A program made the translations under genes and the position numbers. This document shows positions 1 to 8,673 of a stretch of DNA of 64,000 bases, one piece after another; positions within the stretch are counted from its first letter, which is position 1; the number at the start of each line of letters is the position of its first letter. Under the pieces are notes generated by a model. It did no database searches. It saw nothing but the letters and a program-made list of their open reading frames with translations, and was not told where the DNA came from. This stretch comes from Cellulosimicrobium cellulans (GTDB taxonomy: Bacteria > Actinomycetota > Actinomycetes > Actinomycetales > Cellulomonadaceae). The stretch is from contig NZ_VEGH01000005.1 of assembly GCF_007679345.1 (NCBI RefSeq), positions 124,001 through 188,000 on the forward strand, read 5' to 3'.

Positions 1-950
1 CGTACCGGGTGGAGGTACCGGCCCTTCTCCGGCTTGAAGAACTCGGTCCGGATCGTGACGGCCGGCTTGTCCCAGTGGAGCCGCCCCATGACGTCTCCCG
101 AGCCGGACGTGTGGCCGATCCAGCACTTCGCCTTGAGCTCGTCCGGGAGGTCGAACCGGTTTCCACCGACCGGGATCGCAGCGAAGCGCTTGAGGGAGAT
201 GGGCCGGTAGTCGCGCCCGATGTGCAGCTCGGTCGACTCGAACGGACCGGGCATCGCCGCTCCGACCGCTGTCAGCGTGGTGCGCCCCGGCAGCTCGGTC
301 GTCTCGGGTTCCCCCTCCACGTCGGCGAACGCCTGCGCGACCGTCCGGTGCCTCCCGACGTGCGTCGGCTCGGGCCAGCCCGGGAAGTCGAGCTCAGCGC
401 GGTGCCCGATAAGGACCGCACGCTTCCGAGCCTGGAACGCGCCGTAGTCGGCAGCGTTCAGCACGCGGGCCTCGAAGCGGTAGTCCGCCAGCATGCCGCC
501 CGGCGAGCAGGCTGCGATGAACTGCCGGTACTGGGGCGACTTCATGAACGCGGCCACGTTCTCCACCACGAAGTACTTCGGTCGCGCCTTGACGATCGTC
601 TTCGCGTACTCCATCCAGAGCGCGTTCCGGTCGTCCTCGACGTCCTGCTTCCCGAGCGTGGAGAAGCCTTGGCAGGGCGGGCCGCCGACGATCACGTCGA
701 CCTCGGGCACGCCCTCGTCCTGGACCCAGTCCTGGATCGCCTTGACGTGCACCTGGGTCTCGGGGTGGTTGGCCGCGTAGGTGGCCGCCGCCGCGGGATC
801 CATCTCGACCGCCGCGACCGTGGTGAAGCCCCCGACCTCGTGGAGCCCGGTGGTGATGCCTCCGGCCCCGGCGAAGAGGTCCAGCACGGTCAGCGCGCGC
901 GTACGGCCCTCCGGCAGGACCGAGTTGTCGCGATCCTGCATGACGGTCAT
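1..950 (-). CDS. dcm: C5-cytosine DNA methyltransferase (partial, 3' end outside window)
   Basis: Transfers a methyl group from S-adenosylmethionine to carbon 5 of cytosine in a DNA target. The translation shows the family motifs in order: motif I (LDLFAGAGG), catalytic motif IV (GGPPCQGFS with the nucleophile Cys), motif VI (ENV), motif VIII (QARKR) and the start of motifs IX-X (PAVTIRTEFF). About 316 residues are visible and the C-terminal end lies beyond position 1. ATG at 950 was chosen; a second ATG lies at 941. No ribosome site precedes 950, so a leaderless mRNA is likely. It diverges from vsr across 79 bp, the usual pairing in which Vsr repairs deaminated 5-methylcytosine. It is probably the modification arm of the adjacent Z1/GHKL operon. 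Target sequence unknown. Confidence 0.93.
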   Translation of the reverse strand, partial: MTVMQDRDNSVLPEGRTRALTVLDLFAGAGGITTGLHEVGGFTTVAAVEMDPAAAATYAANHPETQVHVKAIQDWVQDEGVPEVDVIVGGPPCQGFSTLGKQDVEDDRNALWMEYAKTIVKARPKYFVVENVAAFMKSPQYRQFIAACSPGGMLADYRFEARVLNAADYGAFQARKRAVLIGHRAELDFPGWPEPTHVGRHRTVAQAFADVEGEPETTELPGRTTLTAVGAAMPGPFESTELHIGRDYRPISLKRFAAIPVGGNRFDLPDELKAKCWIGHTSGSGDVMGRLHWDKPAVTIRTEFFKPEKGRYLHPV

Positions 951-1029
951 GGAGGAAGGATACGTTTGAGCCACTGACACGGCCGACAGACTCGCCGGCC
1001 ACCGCCGCGTACCAGGAGGTCAGCGCTCG

Positions 1030-1548
1030 GTGACGGGAGACTCGGCCGACATCCCGGCTCCCACGCGCCACGTCGCGGTCCCGAGCTCCGCGAGCGTATC
1101 CGCCCGGATGTCGCGTCAGGGTCGTCGTGACACCGTCCCCGAGCTCGCGCTCCGCCGCGAGCTGCACCGCCTCGGCCTCAGATACCGGGTCGACCATCCC
1201 CTGCCGGGCATGCCTCGGCGACGCGCCGATGTCGTGTTCACTGCCGTCCGCCTCGCGGTGTTCGTGGACGGGTGCTTCTGGCACGCCTGTCCCGAGCACG
1301 CCACGCAGCCCGCGGCGAACGCCCCCTGGTGGGGCGAGAAGCTGAAGGCCAATGTCGCGCGTGACCGCGACACCGACGCCCGCCTCACCGAGCAGGGGTG
1401 GTGTGTGCTGCGCTTCTGGGAGCACGCCGACATGCGCGCCGCCGCCGACACGGTGGAGGACACCTGGAGGCGGCGGCGAGGCGACGCCGGCCTCAGCCCG
1501 TCAGGTTCGCGATCGACACCGCGCGCTCCCGCAGCACCAGCGCCCTGA
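1030..1548 (+). CDS. vsr: Very short patch repair endonuclease
   Basis: Nicks DNA 5' of T in T:G mismatches made by deamination of 5-methylcytosine. The 172-residue product has the family hallmarks: the MSRQGRRDT start region, RADVVF carrying the catalytic Asp, the zinc/active-site stretch VDGCFWHACP, NVARDRDTD, and EQGWCVLRFWEH. GTG at 1030 is preceded by AGGAGGT with good spacing. An N-terminal extension of about 27 residues and a Pro/Ala-rich tail lie outside the core. Its 3' end overlaps the convergent gene ending at 1493 by 56 bp. Besides repair, a Vsr-fold protein could be a cleavage component of the nearby restriction system; that is inference. Confidence 0.93.
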   Translation: MTGDSADIPAPTRHVAVPSSASVSARMSRQGRRDTVPELALRRELHRLGLRYRVDHPLPGMPRRRADVVFTAVRLAVFVDGCFWHACPEHATQPAANAPWWGEKLKANVARDRDTDARLTEQGWCVLRFWEHADMRAAADTVEDTWRRRRGDAGLSPSGSRSTPRAPAAPAP

Positions 1549-2257
1549 GCTGCTCGTCATCCAGCCAGTCGAGGTCCAGGAACGCGGTCAGGCGCAGCAG
1601 CCGCTTCAGCAGGTCTCGAAGGACGTCCCGCCCGACGGCGTCGGTCGACTCGGCGGTCACGCGCACCACGGTGCGGACGAGCGACGGCGTCGCCGCGACC
1701 GACCGCCGGCGAGCCATCACCTGGTCGAGATCGGCCTCCCCCAGCGCCTCCAACATCCAGTAGGGGTCGTCGTGCCGCGTGCCGTCCCGCAGCACGTGCG
1801 CGCGCCACCAGAGCCGGGCGAGCGCGTGCCGCGTCAGGTCGGTGCCCTTGTACCGGTCGGCCACGTACCTGCCGTCGTCATTCGGCGGGAAGCGCCAGAC
1901 GCAGACGTCGGGAAGCAGCACCAGCGCCAGGTAGGCCCACACCTGGCGTTGCGAGGCCTCGCCCGCTGTCAGCCCCATCCGGGCGTGCAGGATCCGCGCG
2001 ACGCGACGGTCGAACCCGTTGCGCGCCTCGAGACCGGGTCGCTCCGGGAAGCCGTGCTCGACCGCGGCGCGGCGCACCTCGTCGCGCAGGACCAGCAGCT
2101 CGTCGCGGTGGACCCGCATCCCTCCCGACGCTGCGTAGACGGCCCGCGCCGTCGTCAGCGCCTCCGGCGGCTCCGCGGCGCCCGCCGAGGTCTCGGGGAG
2201 GCGCGTGAAGAGCGCCTCGGTGTCCGCGGGGAGCAGACGAGGGTAGAGAGTGCTCAC
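1493..2257 (-). CDS. DUF6339-like protein of Z1/paraMORC restriction system
   Basis: The product has 254 residues, no signal peptide and no membrane segment. It is probably mostly helical, with Trp/Arg-rich stretches such as RLWWRAHVLRD. I place it tentatively in the DUF6339 family, from resemblance to proteins seen beside Z1 helicases; no catalytic motif is visible. It is the last gene of the five-gene operon and its start codon overlaps the previous stop by 4 bp (2254-2257), implying coupled translation. Its end runs into the convergent vsr gene. A structural or target-recognition role in the complex is plausible but not shown by the sequence. Confidence 0.75.
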   Translation of the reverse strand: MSTLYPRLLPADTEALFTRLPETSAGAAEPPEALTTARAVYAASGGMRVHRDELLVLRDEVRRAAVEHGFPERPGLEARNGFDRRVARILHARMGLTAGEASQRQVWAYLALVLLPDVCVWRFPPNDDGRYVADRYKGTDLTRHALARLWWRAHVLRDGTRHDDPYWMLEALGEADLDQVMARRRSVAATPSLVRTVVRVTAESTDAVGRDVLRDLLKRLLRLTAFLDLDWLDDEQLRALVLRERAVSIANLTG

Positions 2258-3153
2258 GATGACGTCCTCGGGAAACGGAGAGAGCTCTGCGCCTGCGCAC
2301 GGACCCGGGACGGGTCGTGCCGACGCTCGTCACGGAGCCTGAGCACGGCGTCGGTGACACCCTCTCCGGGAAGGCTCAGGAACGATCGGATCAGGTTGGT
2401 GACGAGCTCCCCCGTGGACAGCTCGCCAGCGTCGTCCTGGGTGGGCTCGTACTCCTCGTCGTCGAGCGCGCGACCGACGAGGTCGCACACCACGTCGACC
2501 GTGAGCGTGTCCCAGAGGGACGCGGCAGCCGTGTTGCCCGGGTCGAGCGCGTCGGCGACGGCGCGGTTGTCCACGTTGAGCAGGACGAGGAGGTTGCCCA
2601 TCGCGGGCGCTGCCCAGTCGGACCCGTCGAGGCTCACGTACCAGGCGGCCGCCGCCGGAAGGCCCTGTTCGGAGAACCGGACCGGGGCGATGGGCAGCAA
2701 CCCGCCGCTGCCCTCGAGCGCCAGCTTCGTGGTGTCGTTCCACAGGACGCTTCCCGCGCGTCGAGCGGTGAAGCCGCCGACCTCCGCCTCGTCGACGCGC
2801 ACGAGCGTCGTCTCCAGGACCAGGTCCCCGGCGAGCTCACGCCCGTCCACCGGCGCCACGAGCAGGACCTGCGCCCAGCCCGTGGTGGCGTCCGGTACCA
2901 GCGGCTCGAGCACCGCGGACCGCCGGACGTACGACCCGGTCGCCCAGTAGCGGACGTGCAGCGCGAGCGGCACCTCCGGGTCCAGTCCCGCGTCCTTGAC
3001 CGTCTTCAGGACGTCGACGCGGACGACGCGCTCGAACTGCAGCAGCGACTCGTAGTCCCACCCGGGCAGCACCGTGGTGACCGGTGATCCACTCAAGGTC
3101 CACGACTCCGGCGCGACCGACGAGCTCGGTACGGGATAGGGCAGAGCTCTCAC
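2254..3153 (-). CDS. Uncharacterised protein of Z1/paraMORC restriction operon
   Basis: I do not recognise this 299-residue protein. It looks soluble and beta-rich, with a central stretch LLVAPVDGRELAG and a C-terminal half ending in a basic Arg-rich tail (LRDERRHDPSRVRAQ). GTG at 3153 is preferred because it makes the same 4-bp GTGA overlap with the upstream stop as the other junctions and follows GGCGGAGAG; an in-frame ATG lies at 3171. It sits between the GHKL ATPase and the DUF6339-like gene, so it is probably a subunit or adaptor of the same complex. No nuclease or nucleotide-binding motif is evident. Confidence 0.8.
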   Translation of the reverse strand: MRALPYPVPSSSVAPESWTLSGSPVTTVLPGWDYESLLQFERVVRVDVLKTVKDAGLDPEVPLALHVRYWATGSYVRRSAVLEPLVPDATTGWAQVLLVAPVDGRELAGDLVLETTLVRVDEAEVGGFTARRAGSVLWNDTTKLALEGSGGLLPIAPVRFSEQGLPAAAAWYVSLDGSDWAAPAMGNLLVLLNVDNRAVADALDPGNTAAASLWDTLTVDVVCDLVGRALDDEEYEPTQDDAGELSTGELVTNLIRSFLSLPGEGVTDAVLRLRDERRHDPSRVRAQAQSSLRFPRTSS

Positions 3154-5039
3154 GACACGCTCTCCGCCCACTCGACGTCGATCTCCACCGCGGTGTCCTC
3201 GACGGGACGCGCGAGGAGCTCGATCTCCTCCGCGACGACGTCGATCTCGCTGCCGCTGATCACGGACCCGTCCTCACGCCGCCAGCCGACGACCTCCGGC
3301 TGCCCGGAGGATGCAGGCGCCGACGTCTCCACGCCCTCGCCCGTGACGACCCCGATCAGGCCGCGGACCCGACCGGCTGAAGCGGTGCGGACGCGCTGGA
3401 CGAGCAGCCAGGTCCCGTCCAGGTTCTCGAACCGCGGGCTCTCGAGGAGCTGCGGACGACGGGCCCTGCCGCGCCGGGCCGGCGGCTCCGACGGTCCTCC
3501 GGTGGCGGCGCCGCCACCGCCCGAACCGCTCCGCCCGCCGGGACCCGGCGCCGGCGGCGCAGTGGGGGGCGTCGCGGAACCGTCCTCGCCCTCCAGCGGG
3601 GCCCCGGATCCGACGCCGGCCAACAGGAACCCGAGCCGCTGGGACACCGCACCGACCGGGGTGCTCTCGACGACCCTCGGCGCGTGCTTCGGCCCCGCGA
3701 GCTCGGCACACCGCTCTCCGACCCTCCGCCGGGCCACCCGGACGAACGTCGCCTCGTACCCCGCCAGCTGCGCGTCGACCCAGGCGTCGTGCGTCGGGGG
3801 CTCGGACCGCGAGAACACCGTGTCCAGCGCGTCGTCCACCTTGAAGACTCCTGCGTACCCCAGCTCCGGGTGGGGCTTGGCCTGGCCCTGGTAGTAGCCG
3901 ACGACCAGGTCGGGTCGTCGCATCAGGGCGATGTGGTGCGGCGCCGTGTCGCGTTCCAGTCCAAGCTCCTCCGCCGCTCGGCTCCGCACCCGAGCACCGA
4001 GCGTGGTCTCGGCCGCGAAGTGCCCGAGGAGCCGGCGCGGGTTCTTGCACAGGATCTCTGTGTCGGCCCCGTGGCCGGCTGCTCGACGGTAGGCGGTGGC
4101 GAAGTGCGCGAGCGTCGCGTTGGTGGACTCGTCGGGGACCGGCACGCGTTCACCGTTCACCGCGACCGAGACGTCCATGCGCGGCGAGCGGTCCTCGAGG
4201 GTGAGGGGCCACAGGTTCCACGCCGCGGCGTCGGCCAGGAACTCCCCGGCCTCGTGCATCGAGAGCTCGGGCGCCTTGTCCTCGTCGTGCGACGGGTCGC
4301 GCAGATCCGGTTCCAGCACGACGACCGTCGTCCCGGTCGCACCGTCGTCGAACGCAGGCAGCCCGAGGCGATCGGCCATCCGGATCGCGTCCTCGTCCGT
4401 CAGCGGCTCGCAGTGGTCCACCTGCGCGTCGCCCCACCAGTGCCGGCCGGTGAACGGCCGCTGGTCGTCGTTGTACGACGCGAGCAGGGACGACCCGATG
4501 AGCCGGGTCCGGAGGATGCCCGACTCGTCCTTGAACCGGGTGTGGATGAGCACCGTGCCGACGCGGCTCGCGAGGAAGAACGCCCCTTTGCCGTACCCGT
4601 AGGTCCCACCACCGCCGTCGGTGTCCTGCTTCTCCCCGGAGTTCAGCACGAACGAGAGCCAACCCCGGTGACCCGGCTCTGCGAACCGGTCGGACCGCGT
4701 CGGCCCGCCCAGGCCGCTCGTGCCGCGGTCGACGACGGCGAGGTAGCGGATCGTCGGACGGCGGAGCACCTCGTTCAGGCTGAGCAGTGCGCCAGCCTCG
4801 CGCGGCGCCCCTCGCAGCAGCTCGCGCCAGGCCGGCATGTGCGACGGGCCGACAGCGCGGAGGTCGAGTGAGAAGCGGACCCGGCGCGACTCCTTAGCGT
4901 CCCACGAGTTCTGCGCCGCCTCCCGGACCAGAACCGTCAGGACGGACAGCTCGGGCCGGCCGAGCTGGTTGCGGAGGCCTTCCGCGGTGATGCCACCCGC
5001 CGGCGAGAACGGCTGGGAGAACCACGAGGGCTCGGTCAT
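3150..5039 (-). CDS. GHKL ATPase, paraMORC/MutL-like, of a restriction-modification system
   Basis: The 629-residue protein has an N-terminal Bergerat-fold ATPase. The N box is REAAQNSWDA (Glu40, Asn44), the G1 box is VVDRGTSGLGG (Asp104, Gly106) and the G2 lid is GGGGTYGYGKG at about 142-152. The C-terminal part has a Gly/Pro-rich linker at roughly 480-520 and a smaller domain. This is the layout of prokaryotic MORC relatives, proposed to use ATP-driven dimer closure to remodel DNA or protein complexes in restriction systems. ATG at 5039 overlaps the preceding stop by 4 bp. Hsp90- or histidine-kinase-type proteins share the fold, but the Z1 and nuclease neighbours decide for paraMORC. Confidence 0.88.
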   Translation of the reverse strand: MTEPSWFSQPFSPAGGITAEGLRNQLGRPELSVLTVLVREAAQNSWDAKESRRVRFSLDLRAVGPSHMPAWRELLRGAPREAGALLSLNEVLRRPTIRYLAVVDRGTSGLGGPTRSDRFAEPGHRGWLSFVLNSGEKQDTDGGGGTYGYGKGAFFLASRVGTVLIHTRFKDESGILRTRLIGSSLLASYNDDQRPFTGRHWWGDAQVDHCEPLTDEDAIRMADRLGLPAFDDGATGTTVVVLEPDLRDPSHDEDKAPELSMHEAGEFLADAAAWNLWPLTLEDRSPRMDVSVAVNGERVPVPDESTNATLAHFATAYRRAAGHGADTEILCKNPRRLLGHFAAETTLGARVRSRAAEELGLERDTAPHHIALMRRPDLVVGYYQGQAKPHPELGYAGVFKVDDALDTVFSRSEPPTHDAWVDAQLAGYEATFVRVARRRVGERCAELAGPKHAPRVVESTPVGAVSQRLGFLLAGVGSGAPLEGEDGSATPPTAPPAPGPGGRSGSGGGGAATGGPSEPPARRGRARRPQLLESPRFENLDGTWLLVQRVRTASAGRVRGLIGVVTGEGVETSAPASSGQPEVVGWRREDGSVISGSEIDVVAEEIELLARPVEDTAVEIDVEWAESVS

Positions 5040-6049
5040 CGCTGCTCCAGGAATGCCGTGAGGAGATCCTCGACCGGATCGGGCTCCGCGGCCACGACGT
5101 CGAGGTCCACCAGGTACTCGACGGCGCCGACGCCCGCCGGCACGGCGTGGCCCTGGAACCGGCCGGGGTGGATCGCGGGGAAGGCGTCGTCGACGCGGTA
5201 CCACCGCTGTTCGACGACCTCGAACCGCGCGGCTGCGATGTCCGGCTCGGATGTCGCAGGGAGACCGAGCCGGTCCAGGCGGTCGAAGACCGCCGCCGCC
5301 CCGCCGCGCTCGAGGCAGCGCTCGATCAGCTCGACCAGACCGATCCCCTCGCCCGCACCGACCGCACGGAGCCGGAACCAGACGAGGCCCAGGGCCCCGC
5401 CCGCCGGGGGCTCCAGCTGGTCCGTGCCGTGGATCCGGATCAGACGCCCCTCCTTGGTGAGGCTCGCCTTCACCTCGATGGCGTGCCGGGAGGACCGGAA
5501 GTCCTGCGCCTCGCCCAGGGGGCCGGACCAGTACGACGCCGCCTGGCCGTCGAGATCGAGCAGCTGGTCGAGCACGAGGAGCTCCGCTGTCAGCCCACCG
5601 AGACGCGGTGTCGTCCACGGACGGGAGCCCGCGCCGAGCAGCGCGCGCCAGTCGTCGAGGTGCGTCGCGACCGCTGCACCGGGATCCACCGGTCCCGCCA
5701 GCAGCGCCAGGCAGACGTCCGCTGCCAGTCCGGTGAAGACGCCGCTGAGATCGGGCCGCGCGCACTCGAGGTCGGCGTACCGCCGACTCCCGTCACCTGA
5801 CGACAGCGGGCGCGTCGTCAGGCGGACGCCGCTGCTCGTGCGGTCCGAGACCTCCGGGGCGCCGTCCGCGATGGGGACCAGCAGGTGCCGGTGCCGGTCG
5901 GAGTCGACGCCGAGGCGGACCGTTCCGCCGCCGAGCGAGATGGCGATGTCCGTCGACGAGATGCTCGGCCCCGACGGCGCCGGCAGCTGGCCCCAGTAGT
6001 GCTCCAAGGTCCGGCGGAGCTCCGTCTCGACGTTGCTCGAACCCGTCAC
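5036..6049 (-). CDS. PD-(D/E)XK nuclease, DUF4420-like
   Basis: Likely the DNA-cleaving subunit of the operon. In the 337-residue product a PD-(D/E)XK core can be read: an upstream acidic residue in GGLTAELLVLDQ (Glu156), then AQDFRSSRHAIEVKAS giving Asp183 and Glu192-x-Lys194. This matches the putative PD-(D/E)XK family annotated as DUF4420, which is known next to Z1 helicases. GTG at 6049 makes a GTGA overlap with the Z1 stop, and the gene's own stop overlaps the ATG of the GHKL gene. No separate DNA-recognition domain is visible, so specificity may come from another subunit. Confidence 0.88.
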   Translation of the reverse strand: MTGSSNVETELRRTLEHYWGQLPAPSGPSISSTDIAISLGGGTVRLGVDSDRHRHLLVPIADGAPEVSDRTSSGVRLTTRPLSSGDGSRRYADLECARPDLSGVFTGLAADVCLALLAGPVDPGAAVATHLDDWRALLGAGSRPWTTPRLGGLTAELLVLDQLLDLDGQAASYWSGPLGEAQDFRSSRHAIEVKASLTKEGRLIRIHGTDQLEPPAGGALGLVWFRLRAVGAGEGIGLVELIERCLERGGAAAVFDRLDRLGLPATSEPDIAAARFEVVEQRWYRVDDAFPAIHPGRFQGHAVPAGVGAVEYLVDLDVVAAEPDPVEDLLTAFLEQR

Positions 6050-8673
6050 GAGTCGATCCCCGCCTCGTCCAGGTCCTCCGAGAGGACGGTGATGTCGGTC
6101 TCCGGGTCGGCGATCGCGCCCGGGAAGACCTTGGACAGGTCCGCGGCGACGAAGTCGTACTCCACCGTCAGGTCGACACCGACCGACGGCTGAGGGAAGA
6201 CGAGGGCGACGCCCCACACGACGTCCGCGGGTGCGTCGAGCTTCACGCGGTACTGCGCGCTCGGCTTCGACACCGGGTCGATCGGGTACAGCATGACGAG
6301 GCCGGTCTCGGGCGCCCGATCCACACGCAGGCGGGAGTAGGCAGTACGACCCGTCCCGTCCCAGTCGGCCGGGACGTCCAGGTCGACCGCTTCGTCACGC
6401 GGACCGCTCAGGGTCTTGATGTCGGCGTGATCGAGGTCCTTCGTGTTCTCCAGGCGCGAACGTCGAACCATGCCGACAGTGCGGCCGTCCGGAAGCACGA
6501 TCGTCTTCTCCGCCTTCGCCGGCGCGGTTCCCATCACCGCGACGTTCCACCGGTGCAGTCCGCCCGCGCGAACGCGGACGTCGATGTACTGGTCGATCAG
6601 CTCGGGGTCCGCCTCGACGGACTTCTCGTGGAACCGGTACTCGCGGATGAACGCGCGCACAGCGCTCGAGGGCAGTCCCCGCCAGAGGAGCTTGGCGGCG
6701 CCCTCGGCCTGGCCACCGACTTCCGCGGGGACGGTGTCGCCGCAGATCTCGAGGAACGAGCGGACCGCACGGTCGTTCTCGGAGAGCCACCTCGCAGCCT
6801 CCGCGCGCGGTTCGACGGGGAAGTACCGCGACTCGACGAGCTGCCCGCCATATGCAGCGGCAGCGCGGACCGCGGACGCCATCTTGATCGGCGCGGTGAC
6901 CTTCATCTTCGGGTGCGAGCGGATCCGTACCGCCATGTCGAGCGGCGACTTGTGCTCGACCAGGTACCGGTCGATCTCCTTGCGCATCTCGGCCTCGACC
7001 GTGGCGAGGTGCATGAACCACTCCCGGACCTGCGAGGGCATCCAGATGCGCGGCAGGTCCGAGTAGCCCGGCCGGTAGCCGAACCACCGCCCCATCTGCA
7101 GGAGGGTGTCGTAGACGTCGGCGGAGCGGACGAAGAAGCTGACGACCAGCCCTTCGAGCGTGAGTCCACGAGAGAGCGTGTTGCCACCGACCGCGATCAC
7201 CGTCTGCGGCCCGTTGTCGTAGTTCAGGCGGTCCTGACTCCGGTAGTGGTCGAGGATCACCTTCGTGTCCGAGACCACTGCGGGGAGATACGCCTCCAGC
7301 TCGTCGAACGTGACGGGGGTTTCGTCGAGGTCGTCCGCGACCACGCGTCGCGTCTCAGCGGTCCAGAGCTCACGCAACTCCGTCGTCAGCTCGCTGGTCC
7401 CGGCACTGAGCTCGGCGAGGACGTCACGACGCAGTCCGCGCAGCGGCGCCGCGAAGGAGTCGTGGACGCTCGTGTCCGAATGGGCGTGGACCAGCATCGA
7501 CGAGTGCCGGACGTCCCCGTCGCGCACTCGACGCGCGGCGGTCGCGAGCCAGAACCAGAACACAGCACGCCGCAGCGAGTCCGTGATCTCCGGCGCAAAT
7601 GTCGTTGCCTCGGATCGGTTTCTCGGACGCAGCTCCGGAAGCTCTTCCGCAGGGACGTCCCGGACCAGATCGAGCCCGCCCGGTACGTCCGCCGGGTCCT
7701 CTCCGTCCACGGGGTCGCGTCCGAACAGGGTCTCCGGGCCCTGGTAGGCCGACGTGCGCTCGAGGCTCAGGATGAAGTCGCGCGGGTAGAAGTCCTTGAT
7801 GTCCGCCGGGTCGATGAGGAGGTTGGCGAAGGGCGTCGCGGTGTAGCCGACGTAGCAGGCCTTCGGCAGGCTCTCCATGATGTCGGCGATCAGCGGGTTG
7901 ATGGTCTTGGTCGCGACGGTCGCCTGATCCGCCTCGTCGTCGATGATCAGCGTCGGCACGTTCGCCAGGTGCTCCGATGCGCTCCGGAGCCACTTGCGCA
8001 GCTTGCGCAGGACCACCGCGTTCTTCTTCACGACCAGCAGCAGCGCCTGGTCGTTGCCGGCGAGGAGGGACGCTGCATAGGCCGGCGGGACGAAGTCCCG
8101 CTCCGGGCTCGTGAGCTGGTGCCACACCGTGGGGTTCGTCGACACGATGTCCGAGACGAGGCGGAGCTGCGTCTGCGTCCTCAGCGCGTTGTGGATGCCC
8201 GACAGCACGATGAACATCCGGTAGCCGCGGTCGGCCGCCTTGCAGACGACCGCGGTGTAGTTGGAGGTCTTGCCCGACTGGACGTGCCCGACGACCAGGC
8301 CCTTCGAGGAGAACGCCGGCGTCGCCGGGTGGTCGAGCATCGCGACCACCTTGCTCGACGCCCTGTCGATCTTGGCCGCCGACTCCTCGCCGATCTTGCG
8401 CGCCAGCCGCTTCTCGAGCGGCGGCCAGTTCACGTCGTCCGGTCGCGGCCCGGTGTACCAGGGGACCCGACCCTCGCGTGACAGCCCGAGCGGCTCGCGC
8501 AGCTGGACGATCTGCTGCGCCTCGAGGTCGTGGCGGGTGAGCAGGGCCTCCAGCCTGTCCTCGGGCAGACCCATCACCCGAAGGTTCTGGATCGCCTCGT
8601 GCGGCTGCGACTGCGAGGCGAGCGCCTGGAACGCCTTCCACGCCGCGTCCTCAGCGACACCGCCACCACTCAT
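6046..8673 (-). CDS. Z1-domain superfamily II helicase/ATPase
   Basis: Motor subunit of the restriction operon, 875 residues. Helicase motifs are clear: Walker A GHVQSGKT (129-136), Walker B IIDDEADQ (243-250), motif III-like GYTATPFAN (276-284), then GGNTLSRGLTLEGL and LQMGRWFGYRPGY, which are typical of motifs V and VI in the Z1 family. The ATG at 8673 follows GGGGAGAAG, an excellent ribosome site; an upstream in-frame extension to 8742 has none. It is the first gene of the operon, so the promoter should lie in 8674-8970. It is expected to translocate on DNA and pass substrate to the PD-(D/E)XK and GHKL partners; that division of labour is inference. Confidence 0.92.
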   Translation of the reverse strand: MSGGGVAEDAAWKAFQALASQSQPHEAIQNLRVMGLPEDRLEALLTRHDLEAQQIVQLREPLGLSREGRVPWYTGPRPDDVNWPPLEKRLARKIGEESAAKIDRASSKVVAMLDHPATPAFSSKGLVVGHVQSGKTSNYTAVVCKAADRGYRMFIVLSGIHNALRTQTQLRLVSDIVSTNPTVWHQLTSPERDFVPPAYAASLLAGNDQALLLVVKKNAVVLRKLRKWLRSASEHLANVPTLIIDDEADQATVATKTINPLIADIMESLPKACYVGYTATPFANLLIDPADIKDFYPRDFILSLERTSAYQGPETLFGRDPVDGEDPADVPGGLDLVRDVPAEELPELRPRNRSEATTFAPEITDSLRRAVFWFWLATAARRVRDGDVRHSSMLVHAHSDTSVHDSFAAPLRGLRRDVLAELSAGTSELTTELRELWTAETRRVVADDLDETPVTFDELEAYLPAVVSDTKVILDHYRSQDRLNYDNGPQTVIAVGGNTLSRGLTLEGLVVSFFVRSADVYDTLLQMGRWFGYRPGYSDLPRIWMPSQVREWFMHLATVEAEMRKEIDRYLVEHKSPLDMAVRIRSHPKMKVTAPIKMASAVRAAAAYGGQLVESRYFPVEPRAEAARWLSENDRAVRSFLEICGDTVPAEVGGQAEGAAKLLWRGLPSSAVRAFIREYRFHEKSVEADPELIDQYIDVRVRAGGLHRWNVAVMGTAPAKAEKTIVLPDGRTVGMVRRSRLENTKDLDHADIKTLSGPRDEAVDLDVPADWDGTGRTAYSRLRVDRAPETGLVMLYPIDPVSKPSAQYRVKLDAPADVVWGVALVFPQPSVGVDLTVEYDFVAADLSKVFPGAIADPETDITVLSEDLDEAGIDS

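Noticed and set aside
3150..5765. Extended 871-residue reading of the GHKL ATPase.
   Set aside because: The first 242 codons overlap the PD-(D/E)XK gene in another frame and are Arg/Pro-rich noise. The ATG at 5039 with a 4-bp overlap is the natural start.
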